Source: Erwinia persicina (GTDB lineage Bacteria; Pseudomonadota; Gammaproteobacteria; Enterobacterales; Enterobacteriaceae). From it: 64,000 nt of DNA. Below, piece after piece: positions 40,990 through 53,255 of this stretch. A program made the translations under genes and the position numbers. Numbering within the stretch: position 1 is the first letter of the stretch; each line of letters begins with the position of its first letter. The notes under the pieces are model-generated. The model saw nothing but the letters and a program-made list of their open reading frames with translations, made no database searches and was not told the DNA's origin. The DNA lies in the NCBI RefSeq assembly GCF_014838825.1, contig NZ_JACYMO010000001.1, positions 948,830-1,012,829 on the forward strand, written 5' to 3'.

Positions 40990-41233
40990 GTCAATTTTGC
41001 CAGCGGGACATTTAATGCGGTTTGTTCCAGGCACTGAGAGAAGACGAGACAGTTTTCCAGGGGTGCTGAAGACGGGACTTCCTCTTCTTACCTTCTCCCT
41101 TTTTTACCGTTTAGCCACGTTCACTGTCCCGACGCAACCCGGGGCGACAGGCCAGCCTGTCACCCTGCTCCTCTGCGGCGTATTGCCAGAGAACGATGCG
41201 CGAAGATAACTATGATAATGAAGAGGTATCACC

Positions 41234-42244
41234 ATGAATCGCCGCATTTTTGTTAAAGCAATGAGTTTATCCGTGCTTATCTCGATGAGCGCCGGTCTCG
41301 GCTGGTCAACTATCGCCGCTGCCGCGGAAACCAAAACCATGGTCACCGTGGTGAAAGCCGTCGGCGTGCCGTGGTTTAACATCCTCAATCAGGGGCTGGA
41401 GGAAGGCGGTAAACAGTTTAACCTGAAAACCTCTATGGTCGGGCCAACCCGCGCCGACCCCGCGCAGCAGGTTAAGCTGATTGAAGATTTGATTGCCAAG
41501 AAAGTGGACGTAATTGGCCTGGTGCCGCTGGACACCAAAGTTACGGCGCAGGTGGTGAAACGTGCGCGTGACGCCGGGATTATGGTGATCACCCAGGAAG
41601 GTCCCAATCAACCGGGCAAAACCTGGGACGTCGAGCTGATGAGCGCGCAGGCCTACGGTGAAGCGCAGATGAAGGCGCTGGCCCGTGAGATGGGTGAAAA
41701 GGGTGACTACGTGATACTGGTCGGCACGCTGACCACCACCGGACACAATCAGTGGGCGGATGCGGCGATTGCCTATCAGAAAGCACACTACCCTGACATG
41801 CGACTGGCGGCCGACCGCTTCCCCGGTGCGGACTTTATTGATGAATCCGAGCGCGTCACCCAGGATATCCTGAAAGCCTATCCGAAAGTGACCGGCATCA
41901 TGTCGATGGGATCTAACGGGCCTATCGGCGCGGGTAACGTGCTGAAAAAACGCCATCTGGAGAAAAAGATTGCGCTGGTCGGCACCACCATCCCCTCACA
42001 GGCCCGGGCTTACATTATGTCTGGCGTGATCCGTGAAGGCTTCCTGTGGAACCCGAAAGAAGCCGGTCTGGCCATGACCTCCGTTGCCCGTCTGGCACTG
42101 GATAACGCCAAATTTGAAAACGGTATGACCATCCCAGGCCTGGGGAAAGCGACCGTGGACAGCGAGAATAACGTGGTCATGGTCGATCGTATCCTGACCA
42201 TCAACAAATCTAACATCGCCGGGCTCATCAAACTGGGCCTCTGA
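41234..42244 (+). CDS. Sugar ABC periplasmic binding protein 2 (LsrB/RhaS-like)
   Basis: A 336-residue periplasmic binding protein. The signal peptide ends near STIAAAAE at residue 34. Fold blocks: VTVVKAVGVPWFNILNQGLE, LIAKKVDVIGLVPLDTK, GDYVILVGTLTTTGHNQW and GIMSMGSNGPIGAGNV. This pattern is closer to the LsrB/rhamnose-binding group than to RbsB and clearly differs from the binding protein at 37416-38456. GAAGAGG precedes its ATG. A strong hairpin follows it in the operon. Confidence 0.87.
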   Translation: MNRRIFVKAMSLSVLISMSAGLGWSTIAAAAETKTMVTVVKAVGVPWFNILNQGLEEGGKQFNLKTSMVGPTRADPAQQVKLIEDLIAKKVDVIGLVPLDTKVTAQVVKRARDAGIMVITQEGPNQPGKTWDVELMSAQAYGEAQMKALAREMGEKGDYVILVGTLTTTGHNQWADAAIAYQKAHYPDMRLAADRFPGADFIDESERVTQDILKAYPKVTGIMSMGSNGPIGAGNVLKKRHLEKKIALVGTTIPSQARAYIMSGVIREGFLWNPKEAGLAMTSVARLALDNAKFENGMTIPGLGKATVDSENNVVMVDRILTINKSNIAGLIKLGL

Positions 42245-42264
42245 ACCACTCCATTTGCCTGATA

Positions 42265-42289
42265 CCGTCCCGGCGACCCGCCGGGACGG
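42265..42289 (+). other. Intra-operon hairpin after the binding-protein gene
   Basis: Perfect ten-base stem CCGTCCCGGC / GCCGGGACGG with a five-base loop, in the gap between the binding protein and the ATPase. There is no T-run, so it is not a full terminator. Such structures commonly protect the upstream mRNA and so raise the yield of binding protein. Confidence 0.7.
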
Positions 42290-42326
42290 CCTCCCTGTAC
42301 CCTCACTTATTGCAAGGGGCCGCGTG

Positions 42327-43811
42327 ATGTCCGTTTTCTTACAGCTAAATGGAATTTCGAAAATATTTGGTGGCGTCCATGCGCTGTCTGACGTGGAGCT
42401 CCAGCTCAGAACCGGCGAGGTTCACTGCCTGTGCGGCCAGAACGGCTGCGGTAAATCCACGCTGATCAAAATCATGTCCGGCGTTCACCAGCCTGAACCT
42501 GGTGGCAAAATTACTATCGCCGGGGAGCCGATCGCCCATCTGACGCCGGTCGAAAGCACCCGCCTCGGCGTGCAGGTGATTTATCAGGATCTGTCGCTGT
42601 TTCCCAATCTGACCGTGGCGGAAAATATTGCCATCGGCCTGCACGTGGGCGGGCTGCGCCAGGTGAACTGGAAAAAAGTACATCAGCTGGCCAGCGATGC
42701 CATGCAGCGCATCGGCGTATCGCTGCCGCTGAACGATAAGGTGGCGGATATCTCGATCGCCCAGCGTCAGCTGGTCGCGATCTGCCGTGCCATGGCCGCC
42801 GACGCGCGCCTGGTGATCATGGATGAACCGACCTCCTCCCTGACCCGCTATGAGGTGGACGCGCTGCTGAAACTGACCCTGCAGCTGAAGGCCAGCGGGA
42901 TCACCATTGTTTTTGTCAGCCATCGTCTGGATGAGGTGCTGGAAATTGCTGACCGGGTCACCGTAATGCGTGACGGAAAGATGCTAGGCACCTACGACGC
43001 CCGCGACATGTCGGACCGCAAGCTGGCGACCCTGATGACCGGCAAAGAGTTCAGCTATCAGTGCGCGGCCAAAGAGCGCCCTGAAACGGCAACGGTGCTG
43101 GAGGTGCGCGGGCTGTCGCGCTCTGGCGAATATCAGGACATTCACTTCGATGTGCGGCGTGGGGAGATCTTAGGCCTGACCGGGCTGCTCGGGTCAGGAC
43201 GCACGGAGCTGGCGCTGTCGCTGTTTGGCCTCACCCGCCCTGAACAGGGCGAGATTGTGCTGAACGGCGAGGTCACCCGACTGCGGTCAAACCGCGATGC
43301 CATCCGGCGCGGGGTGGCCTATTTATCCGAAGACCGCCTGGCGCTGGGTCTGGTGCTGGAACAGTCGATCAGCGCCAATATCACCCTGTCCGTGATGGAG
43401 CAACTGGTCGGTAAAGGCGGCCTGATCCGCGATGACTGGTATGAGAGCACCGTGCGTCACGGCATCGAGTCGCTGACCATTAAGGCCGGTAACCCCGACA
43501 ATAAGGTGAAAACGCTGTCCGGGGGAAACCAGCAGCGCGTGGTGCTGGCCAAATGGCTGGCCACCAATCCCTGCCTGCTGATCCTCGACAGTCCGACCGT
43601 GGGGGTCGACATTCATGCCAAAGACGGCATTTACGCCATCATCAGGAGCCTGGCCGCCAGCGGTATGGCCATCATCATGATCTCCGACGAAATTCCGGAA
43701 ATTTACTACCACAGTGACCGCGTGCTGGTCATGCGTGCCGGTCGCTTAAACGGCGAATACATACCAGGGCGCTGCTCTGAAGACGAGCTGAAGGAGGCGG
43801 TCAATGCGTGA
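42327..43811 (+). CDS. Sugar ABC ATPase 2, RbsA/LsrA-like
   Basis: A 494-residue double ATPase. First domain: Walker A GQNGCGKSTLIK, Walker B in LVIMDEPTSSL. Second domain: degenerate GLLGSGRTELAL and signature LSGGNQQRV. In the second Walker B region the usual DEPT is DSPT (LLILDSPTVGVD), so the second site has lost its catalytic Glu. I start at ATG 42327 with AAGGGG upstream. It overlaps the next permease gene by eight bases. Confidence 0.9.
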   Translation: MSVFLQLNGISKIFGGVHALSDVELQLRTGEVHCLCGQNGCGKSTLIKIMSGVHQPEPGGKITIAGEPIAHLTPVESTRLGVQVIYQDLSLFPNLTVAENIAIGLHVGGLRQVNWKKVHQLASDAMQRIGVSLPLNDKVADISIAQRQLVAICRAMAADARLVIMDEPTSSLTRYEVDALLKLTLQLKASGITIVFVSHRLDEVLEIADRVTVMRDGKMLGTYDARDMSDRKLATLMTGKEFSYQCAAKERPETATVLEVRGLSRSGEYQDIHFDVRRGEILGLTGLLGSGRTELALSLFGLTRPEQGEIVLNGEVTRLRSNRDAIRRGVAYLSEDRLALGLVLEQSISANITLSVMEQLVGKGGLIRDDWYESTVRHGIESLTIKAGNPDNKVKTLSGGNQQRVVLAKWLATNPCLLILDSPTVGVDIHAKDGIYAIIRSLAASGMAIIMISDEIPEIYYHSDRVLVMRAGRLNGEYIPGRCSEDELKEAVNA

Positions 43812-44805
43812 TTTTTTCCAGCGTTTTATCCCGACGCATGAGTGCCGGCTGCTGATTGTCATCACCCTGATGGTACTGTTGCTGGCTTTCTCTACGCCGG
43901 AGTTTGCCTCTCTGCAAAACCTGGTGGATGTGCTGGGTGCCACGGCCTTTACCGGTATTCTCGCCGCCGGTCTGCTGGTGGTGATCATCACCGGCGGCAT
44001 CGATCTCTCCTTTGCCGCCGTGGCCTCGATTACTCAGTTTGTTGCACTGACGGTAGCTAACCACTTCGGCATCGGCTGGGTCGGGGTGTTTGCTATTGCG
44101 GTCGGCCTCGGCGTGGTGCTGGGTTTCATTAACGGCCTGCTGGTGAACTCACTGAGAACCTCGGCGCTGATTATCACCATTGCTACGCTGAACGTCTTCT
44201 TTGGCATTCTGCTCACGGTGACCGGCGGCGCGGATATCTTCGCCCTGCCGGACTGGTTTACCGCCGGGTTTGAATTTGTCTTCTATACCGACGCCGGGGG
44301 CATCCCCTATACCATTAACTTCCAGATTATGGCGCTGTTCCTGGTGTTTCTGCTGACCTGGCTGCTGCTTAACCGCAGCAATGTCGGCCGCCAGATTTAC
44401 GCCATGGGTGGCAACCCCGATGCCGCCCAGCGCGTGGGTTTCAACGTCTATCGCCTGAATATGCTGGTATACGGCTACATGGGTGCGCTGGCCGGGATTG
44501 CTTCGCTGGTGCAGGCGCAGCTGGTGCAGTCGGTCTCCCCCACGGCCCTGGTCGGGCGCGAGCTGGACGTGGTGGCGGCGGTGGTGATCGGCGGAGCCAG
44601 CCTGACCGGCGGTTCCGGCACCGTGCTCGGCACCGTGCTCGGCCTGGCGCTCATCGCCATCTTACAGAACGGGCTGATCCTGCTCGGGGTCTCGTCGTAC
44701 TGGTCTCTGTTCAGCACCGGGCTGGTGATTATTGCCGCCATGATCATGATGGCCAGAGAAACACGTCAACGTCATAAGCAGGCTGAAGCAGGAGTGGTGC
44801 CATGA
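43804..44805 (+). CDS. Sugar ABC permease 2a
   Basis: A 333-residue CUT2-class permease with eight to ten helices: GLLVVIITGGIDLSFAAVAS, FGIGWVGVFAIAVGLGVVLG, GGNPDAAQRVGFNVYRLN and IGGASLTGGSGTVLGTVLGL. Its start overlaps the ATPase gene by eight bases and its end overlaps the next permease by four, so the three are translationally coupled. Two different permeases in one importer is the arrangement of LsrCD and RhaPQ. Confidence 0.9.
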   Translation: MRDFFQRFIPTHECRLLIVITLMVLLLAFSTPEFASLQNLVDVLGATAFTGILAAGLLVVIITGGIDLSFAAVASITQFVALTVANHFGIGWVGVFAIAVGLGVVLGFINGLLVNSLRTSALIITIATLNVFFGILLTVTGGADIFALPDWFTAGFEFVFYTDAGGIPYTINFQIMALFLVFLLTWLLLNRSNVGRQIYAMGGNPDAAQRVGFNVYRLNMLVYGYMGALAGIASLVQAQLVQSVSPTALVGRELDVVAAVVIGGASLTGGSGTVLGTVLGLALIAILQNGLILLGVSSYWSLFSTGLVIIAAMIMMARETRQRHKQAEAGVVP

Positions 44806-45851
44806 AGCATAACGTTAACAGTCTCTCCGACCGTATCCAGCGGCGCGTCGGTACCACCAATGCGCGGCTGCTGGTGATGCTGGCGCTGATGATCACCGGC
44901 CTCGGTCTGCTGGAAGGCAGCAAACTGTTTGGTGTTGCCGGACTGCAGTCGATGGGTTTTCAGCTGCCTGAACTGGGTTTCCTTGCGCTGGCAATGATGA
45001 TCCCGATGCTGTCCGGCGGCATCGATCTGTCAATTATCGCCACCGCAAACCTGTGTGCCCTGACCGTGGCCTGGACACTGACGGCGCTGATGCCGCTGAT
45101 GCCGGACAGCCACGGCGTCAGCTGGGGAATGTTGCAGGTGGGTGCGCTGGTGGCCGGTCTGCTGGTGGCCGCGCTGGTCGGCCTGCTTAACGGCGTGCTG
45201 GTGGCTTATCTGCGGGTACCGCCGATGCTGGCGACGCTCGGCACCATGACTGCCGCCAAAGGCCTGGCCATTGGCTTCAGCCACGGTAACGTGATCTCCG
45301 GTTTCCCGGCACCCATCGTGTTTATCGGCAACGGAACGCTGCTCGGTATCCCGGTGGCGCTGATCATCTTTGCGGCGGTGGTGTTCCCCCTGAGCGTTTT
45401 TGTCAACAAAACGCCGCTGGGCAGCGCCATCGCCATGATCGGCTCGAACGAGCGCGCGGCAGAATACTCCGGCGTGAACACGCGCCGCAGCCTGGTGTGG
45501 GTCTACCTGATTTCGGCCCTGCTGGCCGGGGTAGCAGGGATTATCATGATGGCCCGCTTCGACTCGGCCAATGCCGCCTACGGAGAGAGCTATCTGCTGG
45601 TCGCTATCCTTGCCGCCGTGCTCGGCGGGGTCGATCCGCTGGGCGGGTTTGGCCGGGTGAGCGGCGTGATCCTGTCGCTGCTGATCCTGCAGCTGATGTC
45701 CACGGCCTCGATACTGCTCGACCTCAGCCAGTTTATCACCCTGGCACTGTGGGGGGCGATCCTGCTGCTGGCCTCGGGCGGACTGGTGCTGAGGGAGTGG
45801 ATGTCAGAGCGGTCAAAAGCGAAGACCGCCACCCGAACCCGGACGGTCTGA
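44802..45851 (+). CDS. Sugar ABC permease 2b
   Basis: A 349-residue CUT2-class permease: LALAMMIPMLSGGIDLSIIA, LRVPPMLATLGTMTAAKGLA, GSNERAAEYSGVNTRRSL and LGGVDPLGGFGRVSGVILSL. It pairs with permease 2a to make a heterodimeric channel. The C-terminal tail is basic (ERSKAKTATRTRTV). It ends 10 bp before a hairpin. Confidence 0.9.
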   Translation: MKHNVNSLSDRIQRRVGTTNARLLVMLALMITGLGLLEGSKLFGVAGLQSMGFQLPELGFLALAMMIPMLSGGIDLSIIATANLCALTVAWTLTALMPLMPDSHGVSWGMLQVGALVAGLLVAALVGLLNGVLVAYLRVPPMLATLGTMTAAKGLAIGFSHGNVISGFPAPIVFIGNGTLLGIPVALIIFAAVVFPLSVFVNKTPLGSAIAMIGSNERAAEYSGVNTRRSLVWVYLISALLAGVAGIIMMARFDSANAAYGESYLLVAILAAVLGGVDPLGGFGRVSGVILSLLILQLMSTASILLDLSQFITLALWGAILLLASGGLVLREWMSERSKAKTATRTRTV

Positions 45852-45861
45852 CGCGCTGATT

Positions 45862-45897
45862 TTTCCCGCACGGGCCGCCACGGAACCGTGCGGGAAA
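45862..45897. terminator. Hairpin after the second sugar importer
   Basis: Perfect 12-base stem TTTCCCGCACGG / CCGTGCGGGAAA with a 12-base loop. No T-run follows it on the plus strand, so termination may be partial; the RpiR gene begins 74 bp later. Confidence 0.5.
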
Positions 45898-45970
45898 TCA
45901 ATAGCCCCTCCCGGTATGGCATGATATCTTTATGAATTAACAACCACTTAGTCAGGGAATAAGCTATCTC

Positions 45971-46831
45971 ATGGTCAATACTGCCGATGATACAAGTTCG
46001 ATTGGCCCCCGGTTACGGATGATGGTATCGGTGCTGACCCCCCTGGAGACCCGGCTGGTTAACGCGGTACTGGCGAACGACTTCGACGAACGCGTGGCCC
46101 TGAAAGACGTGGCCGCCCGGTGTGAGATGTCGGAAGCGATGGTGGTCAAGACGGCGAAAAAGCTGGGCTTTAGCGGCTTTCGCGAGCTGCGCAGCAAAGC
46201 GGCGGAATATAACCGGCTGCCCATCAATGAGATGCATCAGGAACTGTCGCCGACCGACACGGCGGCCGAAATTGTCACCAAAGTCTTCCGTACCTCCGCT
46301 CAGGCGCTGGAGGAGACGCTGGCGATCCTCGATATGAAGGCGTTTGAACGCGCCGCAGAGCTGCTGGGTAAAGCGCAGCAGCGGGATTTTTACGGCTTCG
46401 GCGGGTCAGCGCAGATTGCCCGTGATGCGGTACATAAGTTTCTGCGCATTGGCGCGCGCGCCACCGCCTGGGACGATCCCCATATGATGCTGATGTCGGC
46501 CTCACTGCTGGGAAAAAATGATGTGGTGCTGGCGATCTCGCACTCGGGTCAAACCAAAGATATCCTTGAGGCGGTCAGGGCGGCCCAGGCGAACCACGTG
46601 CCGGTGATTGCCATCACTAACTACTCCGGCTCTCCCCTCGCCAATCTGGCCGATACCGTGCTCTGCTCCACCGCGCAGGGATCGCCCCTCACCGGTGAGA
46701 ATGCCGCCGCACGCGTGGCGCAGCTTAACATTCTGGATGCCCTGTTCGTTGTCGTCGCCCAGAGCGACTACGCCCACGCCGAGCAACAGCTCAACCGCAC
46801 CATGATGGCCGTCGCCCATAAAAGAAAATAG
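45971..46831 (+). CDS. RpiR/MurR-family regulator 2
   Basis: A 286-residue transcription factor paralogous to regulator 1. Helix-turn-helix: VALKDVAARCEMSEAMVVKT. SIS domain: DFYGFGGSAQIARDAVHKFL, VVLAISHSGQTKDI and VIAITNYSGSPLANLA. The shared stretch SEAMVVK.AKKL.FSGFR and the C-terminal AARVAQLNILDALFV show that the two regulators arose by duplication. It ends 11 bp from the convergent bglG. Confidence 0.88.
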   Translation: MVNTADDTSSIGPRLRMMVSVLTPLETRLVNAVLANDFDERVALKDVAARCEMSEAMVVKTAKKLGFSGFRELRSKAAEYNRLPINEMHQELSPTDTAAEIVTKVFRTSAQALEETLAILDMKAFERAAELLGKAQQRDFYGFGGSAQIARDAVHKFLRIGARATAWDDPHMMLMSASLLGKNDVVLAISHSGQTKDILEAVRAAQANHVPVIAITNYSGSPLANLADTVLCSTAQGSPLTGENAAARVAQLNILDALFVVVAQSDYAHAEQQLNRTMMAVAHKRK

Positions 46832-46842
46832 GCTATCCGGCC

Positions 46843-47709
46843 TTATCCGGCGTCTGACTCATCGTCATCCGGCCCGACAATCCGCACCAGATGGATCATC
46901 AGATAGAGCAGTTCATCATGGGTCAGCGTCACCTGCAGCTGGTTATGGACGTACTCACCAATCAGCTGACTGGCGCGAAAGTGGTCGGGGTACTGACTTT
47001 TGACCTGGGTAAAAATAAAGTCGTCTGTGGCGACCATTTGCCGCCCCTCCATCAACCGCTGAATAAAAAACTGCAGGTGGGTGACAAAACGCTGATAATT
47101 CAGTGAGTCCTGATTAATTTCCGTACGAAAGTGATACTTTATCAGGGTAAAAATATCCTTCAGCATCTTCACCGACTGCAGCGTGGTTTCCATGTTTTGC
47201 ACATCGGTCTGTCCGTTAACCAGGTGAAAGGCGATATTACCGGCTTCTTCTTCCGGCAGCACGATCTCCAGCTGCCGGTTAATCTCCTGCACCGCCGCCT
47301 GCGCCACCGCGAATTCACGCGGGTAGAAGCGCTTTACCTCGAAAAGCAGCCGGTTCTGGATGGCTATTCCTCTGGCAAAACGTTCGATAGCAAAGCTGAT
47401 GTGATCCACCAGCGTAAAAAACAGCTGCTCACTCAGCGTGGCGTTCAGCGCCACGCTGGCGCGGTCAATCAGGTTCTGCACCAGCGGCAACAGCGATTCC
47501 GGGGCGTTTTCTATCACCCGCAGATAATCGCGGCGGGTCTGGCTACCCTGCACCACGAAGATTTTTTCAATCTGCGCTGCGTCCAGCGTATCCCCCACCT
47601 TGCTGTTAAAGCCGATGCCCTTGCCCATGACAATCACTTCGCCATGCTGCGCGCTGCGGGATAACACCAGGCTGTTGTTAAGCACCTTTTCTACGGTCAT
47701 TTTGTTCAT
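46843..47709 (-). CDS. bglG: Transcriptional antiterminator BglG
   Basis: A 288-residue RNA-binding antiterminator of the BglG/SacY family. The co-antiterminator RNA-binding domain fills the first 55 residues (KVLNNSLVLSRSAQHGEVIV, GKGIGFNSKVGD). Two PTS-regulation domains follow; conserved His residues are in LFFTLVDHISFAIERF, NIAFHLVNGQ, TLIKYHFRTE and LLYLMIHLVRI. It should bind the antiterminator at 51132-51160 in the bglF leader and allow read-through when beta-glucosides are present. It is the last gene of the operon here, while in E. coli it is the first. Confidence 0.92.
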   Translation of the reverse strand: MNKMTVEKVLNNSLVLSRSAQHGEVIVMGKGIGFNSKVGDTLDAAQIEKIFVVQGSQTRRDYLRVIENAPESLLPLVQNLIDRASVALNATLSEQLFFTLVDHISFAIERFARGIAIQNRLLFEVKRFYPREFAVAQAAVQEINRQLEIVLPEEEAGNIAFHLVNGQTDVQNMETTLQSVKMLKDIFTLIKYHFRTEINQDSLNYQRFVTHLQFFIQRLMEGRQMVATDDFIFTQVKSQYPDHFRASQLIGEYVHNQLQVTLTHDELLYLMIHLVRIVGPDDDESDAG

Positions 47710-47753
47710 CGTACTGCCACCCGGCCCCTGTGCGGCTTGCTGTGTGCCCGTGC

Positions 47754-51052
<3,299 letters not shown>

Positions 51053-51073
51053 GGTATTCCCTCAAAAAAAACC

Positions 51074-51137
51074 AAAAAAAAAGACCAAAATAAAAATGCG
51101 CCTCATCAAAGAGGACGTGCATTTTCATTTTGGTCTT
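51074..51137 (-). terminator. Leader terminator of the bgl operon, BglG-controlled
   Basis: Very long hairpin: AAGACCAAAAT plus AAAATGC on one side and GCATTTTTATTTTGGTCTT on the other, followed on the minus strand by about ten T. Its 5' arm overlaps the end of the antiterminator, the classic mutually exclusive arrangement. It stops transcription 22 bp before bglF unless BglG is active. Confidence 0.9.
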
Positions 51138-51160
51138 GCCTGCTTTACCAGTGACATGCC
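51132..51160 (-). promoter_or_regulatory. Ribonucleic antiterminator (RAT) bound by BglG
   Basis: A 29-base element beginning GGCATGTCAC and ending GCAGGCAAGACC. It agrees with the E. coli bgl RAT as I recall it at about 21 of 29 positions, with identical length. Its last bases are shared with the stem of the downstream terminator. Confidence 0.85.
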
Positions 51161-51163
51161 GCA

Positions 51164-51198
51164 ATAAAAAAGGGCGCAACCTGTCAAACCGTTGCGCC
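51164..51198 (-). terminator. Second terminator upstream of the RAT
   Basis: Perfect eight-base stem GGCGCAAC / GTTGCGCC (51173-51180 with 51191-51198) followed on the minus strand by a T-rich run. It could end transcripts coming from the amino-acid transporter operon, or be a further control point in the bgl leader; no clear RAT overlaps it. Confidence 0.75.
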
Positions 51199-51313
51199 GC
51201 GATTATCATCATTTCCGGCGTTAACTGGCAATGACTCCCATAACAGATTGGGATCTGGCTCTCATCTTTATGCGGATAAATCCGGTCGCTACTGAATATA
51301 CGTCGTCGCGGGC

Positions 51314-51531
51314 AGTCTGGCTTCAGGTCTGAGGCCAGTTTGAGCACGCCGGATCGGCAAAATCCGCCTCCCTGCGGGCCTCGGCACGCGGCGTCCCTGC
51401 CGCGTGACGTCCGGCTTACCTCAAACTGGCCCCATCCCCGCAGAACCGTTGCTCGCGGTGGGTTTTAAAACCGCAACAACATGGCGCTCTCTGTGCATTG
51501 GTTGGGATGTTGACCTGGGTTTTGACGTTGA
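51314..51531 (+). repeat. Structured long repeat, copy A
   Basis: About 218 bp, close to nine-tenths identical by eye to the inverted copy at 61938-62153. It contains long-range arms GGCCAGTTTGAG / CTCAAACTGGCC (51333-51344 with 51420-51431), inner arms GCCGGA / TCCGGC, a hairpin CACGCGGC / GCCGCGTG, and GGTTTTAAAACC near a GTTGC / GCAAC pair. No protein is encoded. The flanks 51199-51313 and 51532-51639 hold nothing else recognisable. Confidence 0.85.
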
Positions 51532-51639
51532 GGCGGCAATTAAGCAGCGCTGAGGAAGCGATGTGAACCAGGACGAACCGCCCTTAACGTTGACCGTCAT
51601 GCAGACCATCACCCCGGGTCAGGGGAAGTCCCTCCCGTG

Positions 51640-52485
51640 CTACTCCAGCGGCACGAATTTCAGCTTACTCAGCGGCTGCACTTTCTCTTCACGCACCATT
51701 TTGTATTCGGTGTCCGGCCCCAGCCAGCGGTTCCAGATGCGGTCAATTTCACCCCCCTGCTCCATCGCCATCAAGCCGGCATTCACTTTGGTCAGCAGCG
51801 CCTCATCGCCTTTTTTCATCCCAACGGCGACCGGTTCCAGCGCCATCGGCTCTTTGATCATCGCCAGCTTGATATTGTCAGCCGCAGCGCGGTTCACCAG
51901 CTGGGTGGCGGTCATACCGTTGGTGACAAAACCCACGGATTTATTCTGTTGCAGTGCTAAGTAGGCCGATGCGGTATCCTGGAACGTCACCGGCTTTGCC
52001 TGCGCCATGCGAATGGATTGTTCTGAGGTGGAACCTTTCGTTGAACTCAGACGCTTGCCTTTGAAGTCTGCCGGGGTTTTATCAGCATTGGGGCTTTTCA
52101 CCACCAGCACCTCTTTCGCAATGTAGTACGGATCGCTGAACTGGATCTGCGCAGCACGGCTTTTGGTGTATGCGAGGTTGGCGATCAGCACATCCACGCG
52201 CCCGGTCGTCAGCACCGCGATACGGGCTTCAACGGAAACCGGCATCAGGTTCACCTTGACTCCCAGCTGACCCGCCAGCGCCTGGCACAGGTCAACATCC
52301 ATCCCCACCAGCTGACGGGTTTTCGGATCCGGTGAGGAGAACGGCGGGACATCAGCGTAAACGCCACAGTTAAGCTGACCACGGCTGGCAATATCAGACA
52401 GCGTATCAGCCTGCGCAGACAGGGTGGCACTCAGCAGTAAGGGCAGGCAGATCGCCCACGACAGCGGAAGTTTCTTATTCATCAT
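51640..52485 (-). CDS. Polar amino-acid ABC binding protein
   Basis: A 281-residue periplasmic binding protein of the SBP_bac_3 family. The signal peptide ends at LSAQA near residue 26. Typical blocks: LVGMDVDLCQALAGQLGVKV, LTTGRVDVLIANLAYTKSRA, QIQFSDPYYIAKEVLVVK and GDEALLTKVNAG. It is the last gene of the leftward operon after the ATPase and two permeases. The ligand is likely an amino acid or 5-oxoproline-like compound, judged from the neighbours. Confidence 0.87.
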   Translation of the reverse strand: MMNKKLPLSWAICLPLLLSATLSAQADTLSDIASRGQLNCGVYADVPPFSSPDPKTRQLVGMDVDLCQALAGQLGVKVNLMPVSVEARIAVLTTGRVDVLIANLAYTKSRAAQIQFSDPYYIAKEVLVVKSPNADKTPADFKGKRLSSTKGSTSEQSIRMAQAKPVTFQDTASAYLALQQNKSVGFVTNGMTATQLVNRAAADNIKLAMIKEPMALEPVAVGMKKGDEALLTKVNAGLMAMEQGGEIDRIWNRWLGPDTEYKMVREEKVQPLSKLKFVPLE

Positions 52486-52514
52486 CGACAGACTCCGTTA
52501 TTGTGCAGGTGAGA

Positions 52515-53252
52515 TCAGTGCTGACGCAGATCGGTCAGGAAACGTTGGGCGCGCTCATGTGCGGGCCGGGTAAAAAAATCTTCAGGTCGGGCTTTTTCGA
52601 GGATCTTTCCTTCATCCATAAACCACACGGTGTCCGCCACTTCACGGGCAAAATTCATTTCGTGTGTCACGCACATCATGGTCATGCCATCCCGTGCCAG
52701 ACCGCGCATCACGTTCAGCACTTCCCCGACCATTTCCGGGTCAAGCGCCGATGTCGGTTCATCAAACAGCATCACTGGGGGCTTCATCGCCAGCGCCCGG
52801 GCAATCGCCACGCGCTGCTGTTGCCCACCGGAGAGCTGAGCGGGCCAGGCATTGGCTTTGTGTGCCAGACCCACGCGGTCGAGTAAAGCCAGCGCCTGTT
52901 GCTTCGCCTCGCTGCGCTTCATCCCCAGCACTTTCACGGGTGAAAGCATCACGTTGTCGACCACCGACAGATGCGGGAACAGGTTAAAACTCTGGAACAC
53001 AAAGCCAATGCGCGCCCGCAGCTTGTTCTGCTGCATGCCGCTGCTGTGAATATCATGACCATCGAACACGATCTGGCCCTCCTGGATCGGCTCCAGGCGG
53101 TTGACAGTGCGGATCAGGGTAGATTTGCCGGAACCGGACGGGCCACACACCACCACCACCTCACCGCTGTTCACTTCCGCGTTGAGGTCGGCCAGGGCGT
53201 GATATGCGCCATACCACTTATTAACCTGATTAAACCGGATAATCGGATGCAT
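52515..53252 (-). CDS. Polar amino-acid ABC ATPase, GlnQ-like
   Basis: A 245-residue ABC ATPase: Walker [20 protein letters not shown], signature [17 protein letters not shown], Walker [21 protein letters not shown], switch His in [16 protein letters not shown]. These are the hallmarks of the glutamine/histidine importer class. It lies three bases after the permease gene and 29 bp before the binding-protein gene. Confidence 0.93.
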   Translation of the reverse strand: MHPIIRFNQVNKWYGAYHALADLNAEVNSGEVVVVCGPSGSGKSTLIRTVNRLEPIQEGQIVFDGHDIHSSGMQQNKLRARIGFVFQSFNLFPHLSVVDNVMLSPVKVLGMKRSEAKQQALALLDRVGLAHKANAWPAQLSGGQQQRVAIARALAMKPPVMLFDEPTSALDPEMVGEVLNVMRGLARDGMTMMCVTHEMNFAREVADTVWFMDEGKILEKARPEDFFTRPAHERAQRFLTDLRQH

Positions 53253-53255
53253 GCC

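Noticed and set aside
40970..41209. A 79-codon frame upstream of the second sugar binding protein
   Set aside because: No recognisable family, no good ribosome site, and it covers the candidate operator and promoter region.
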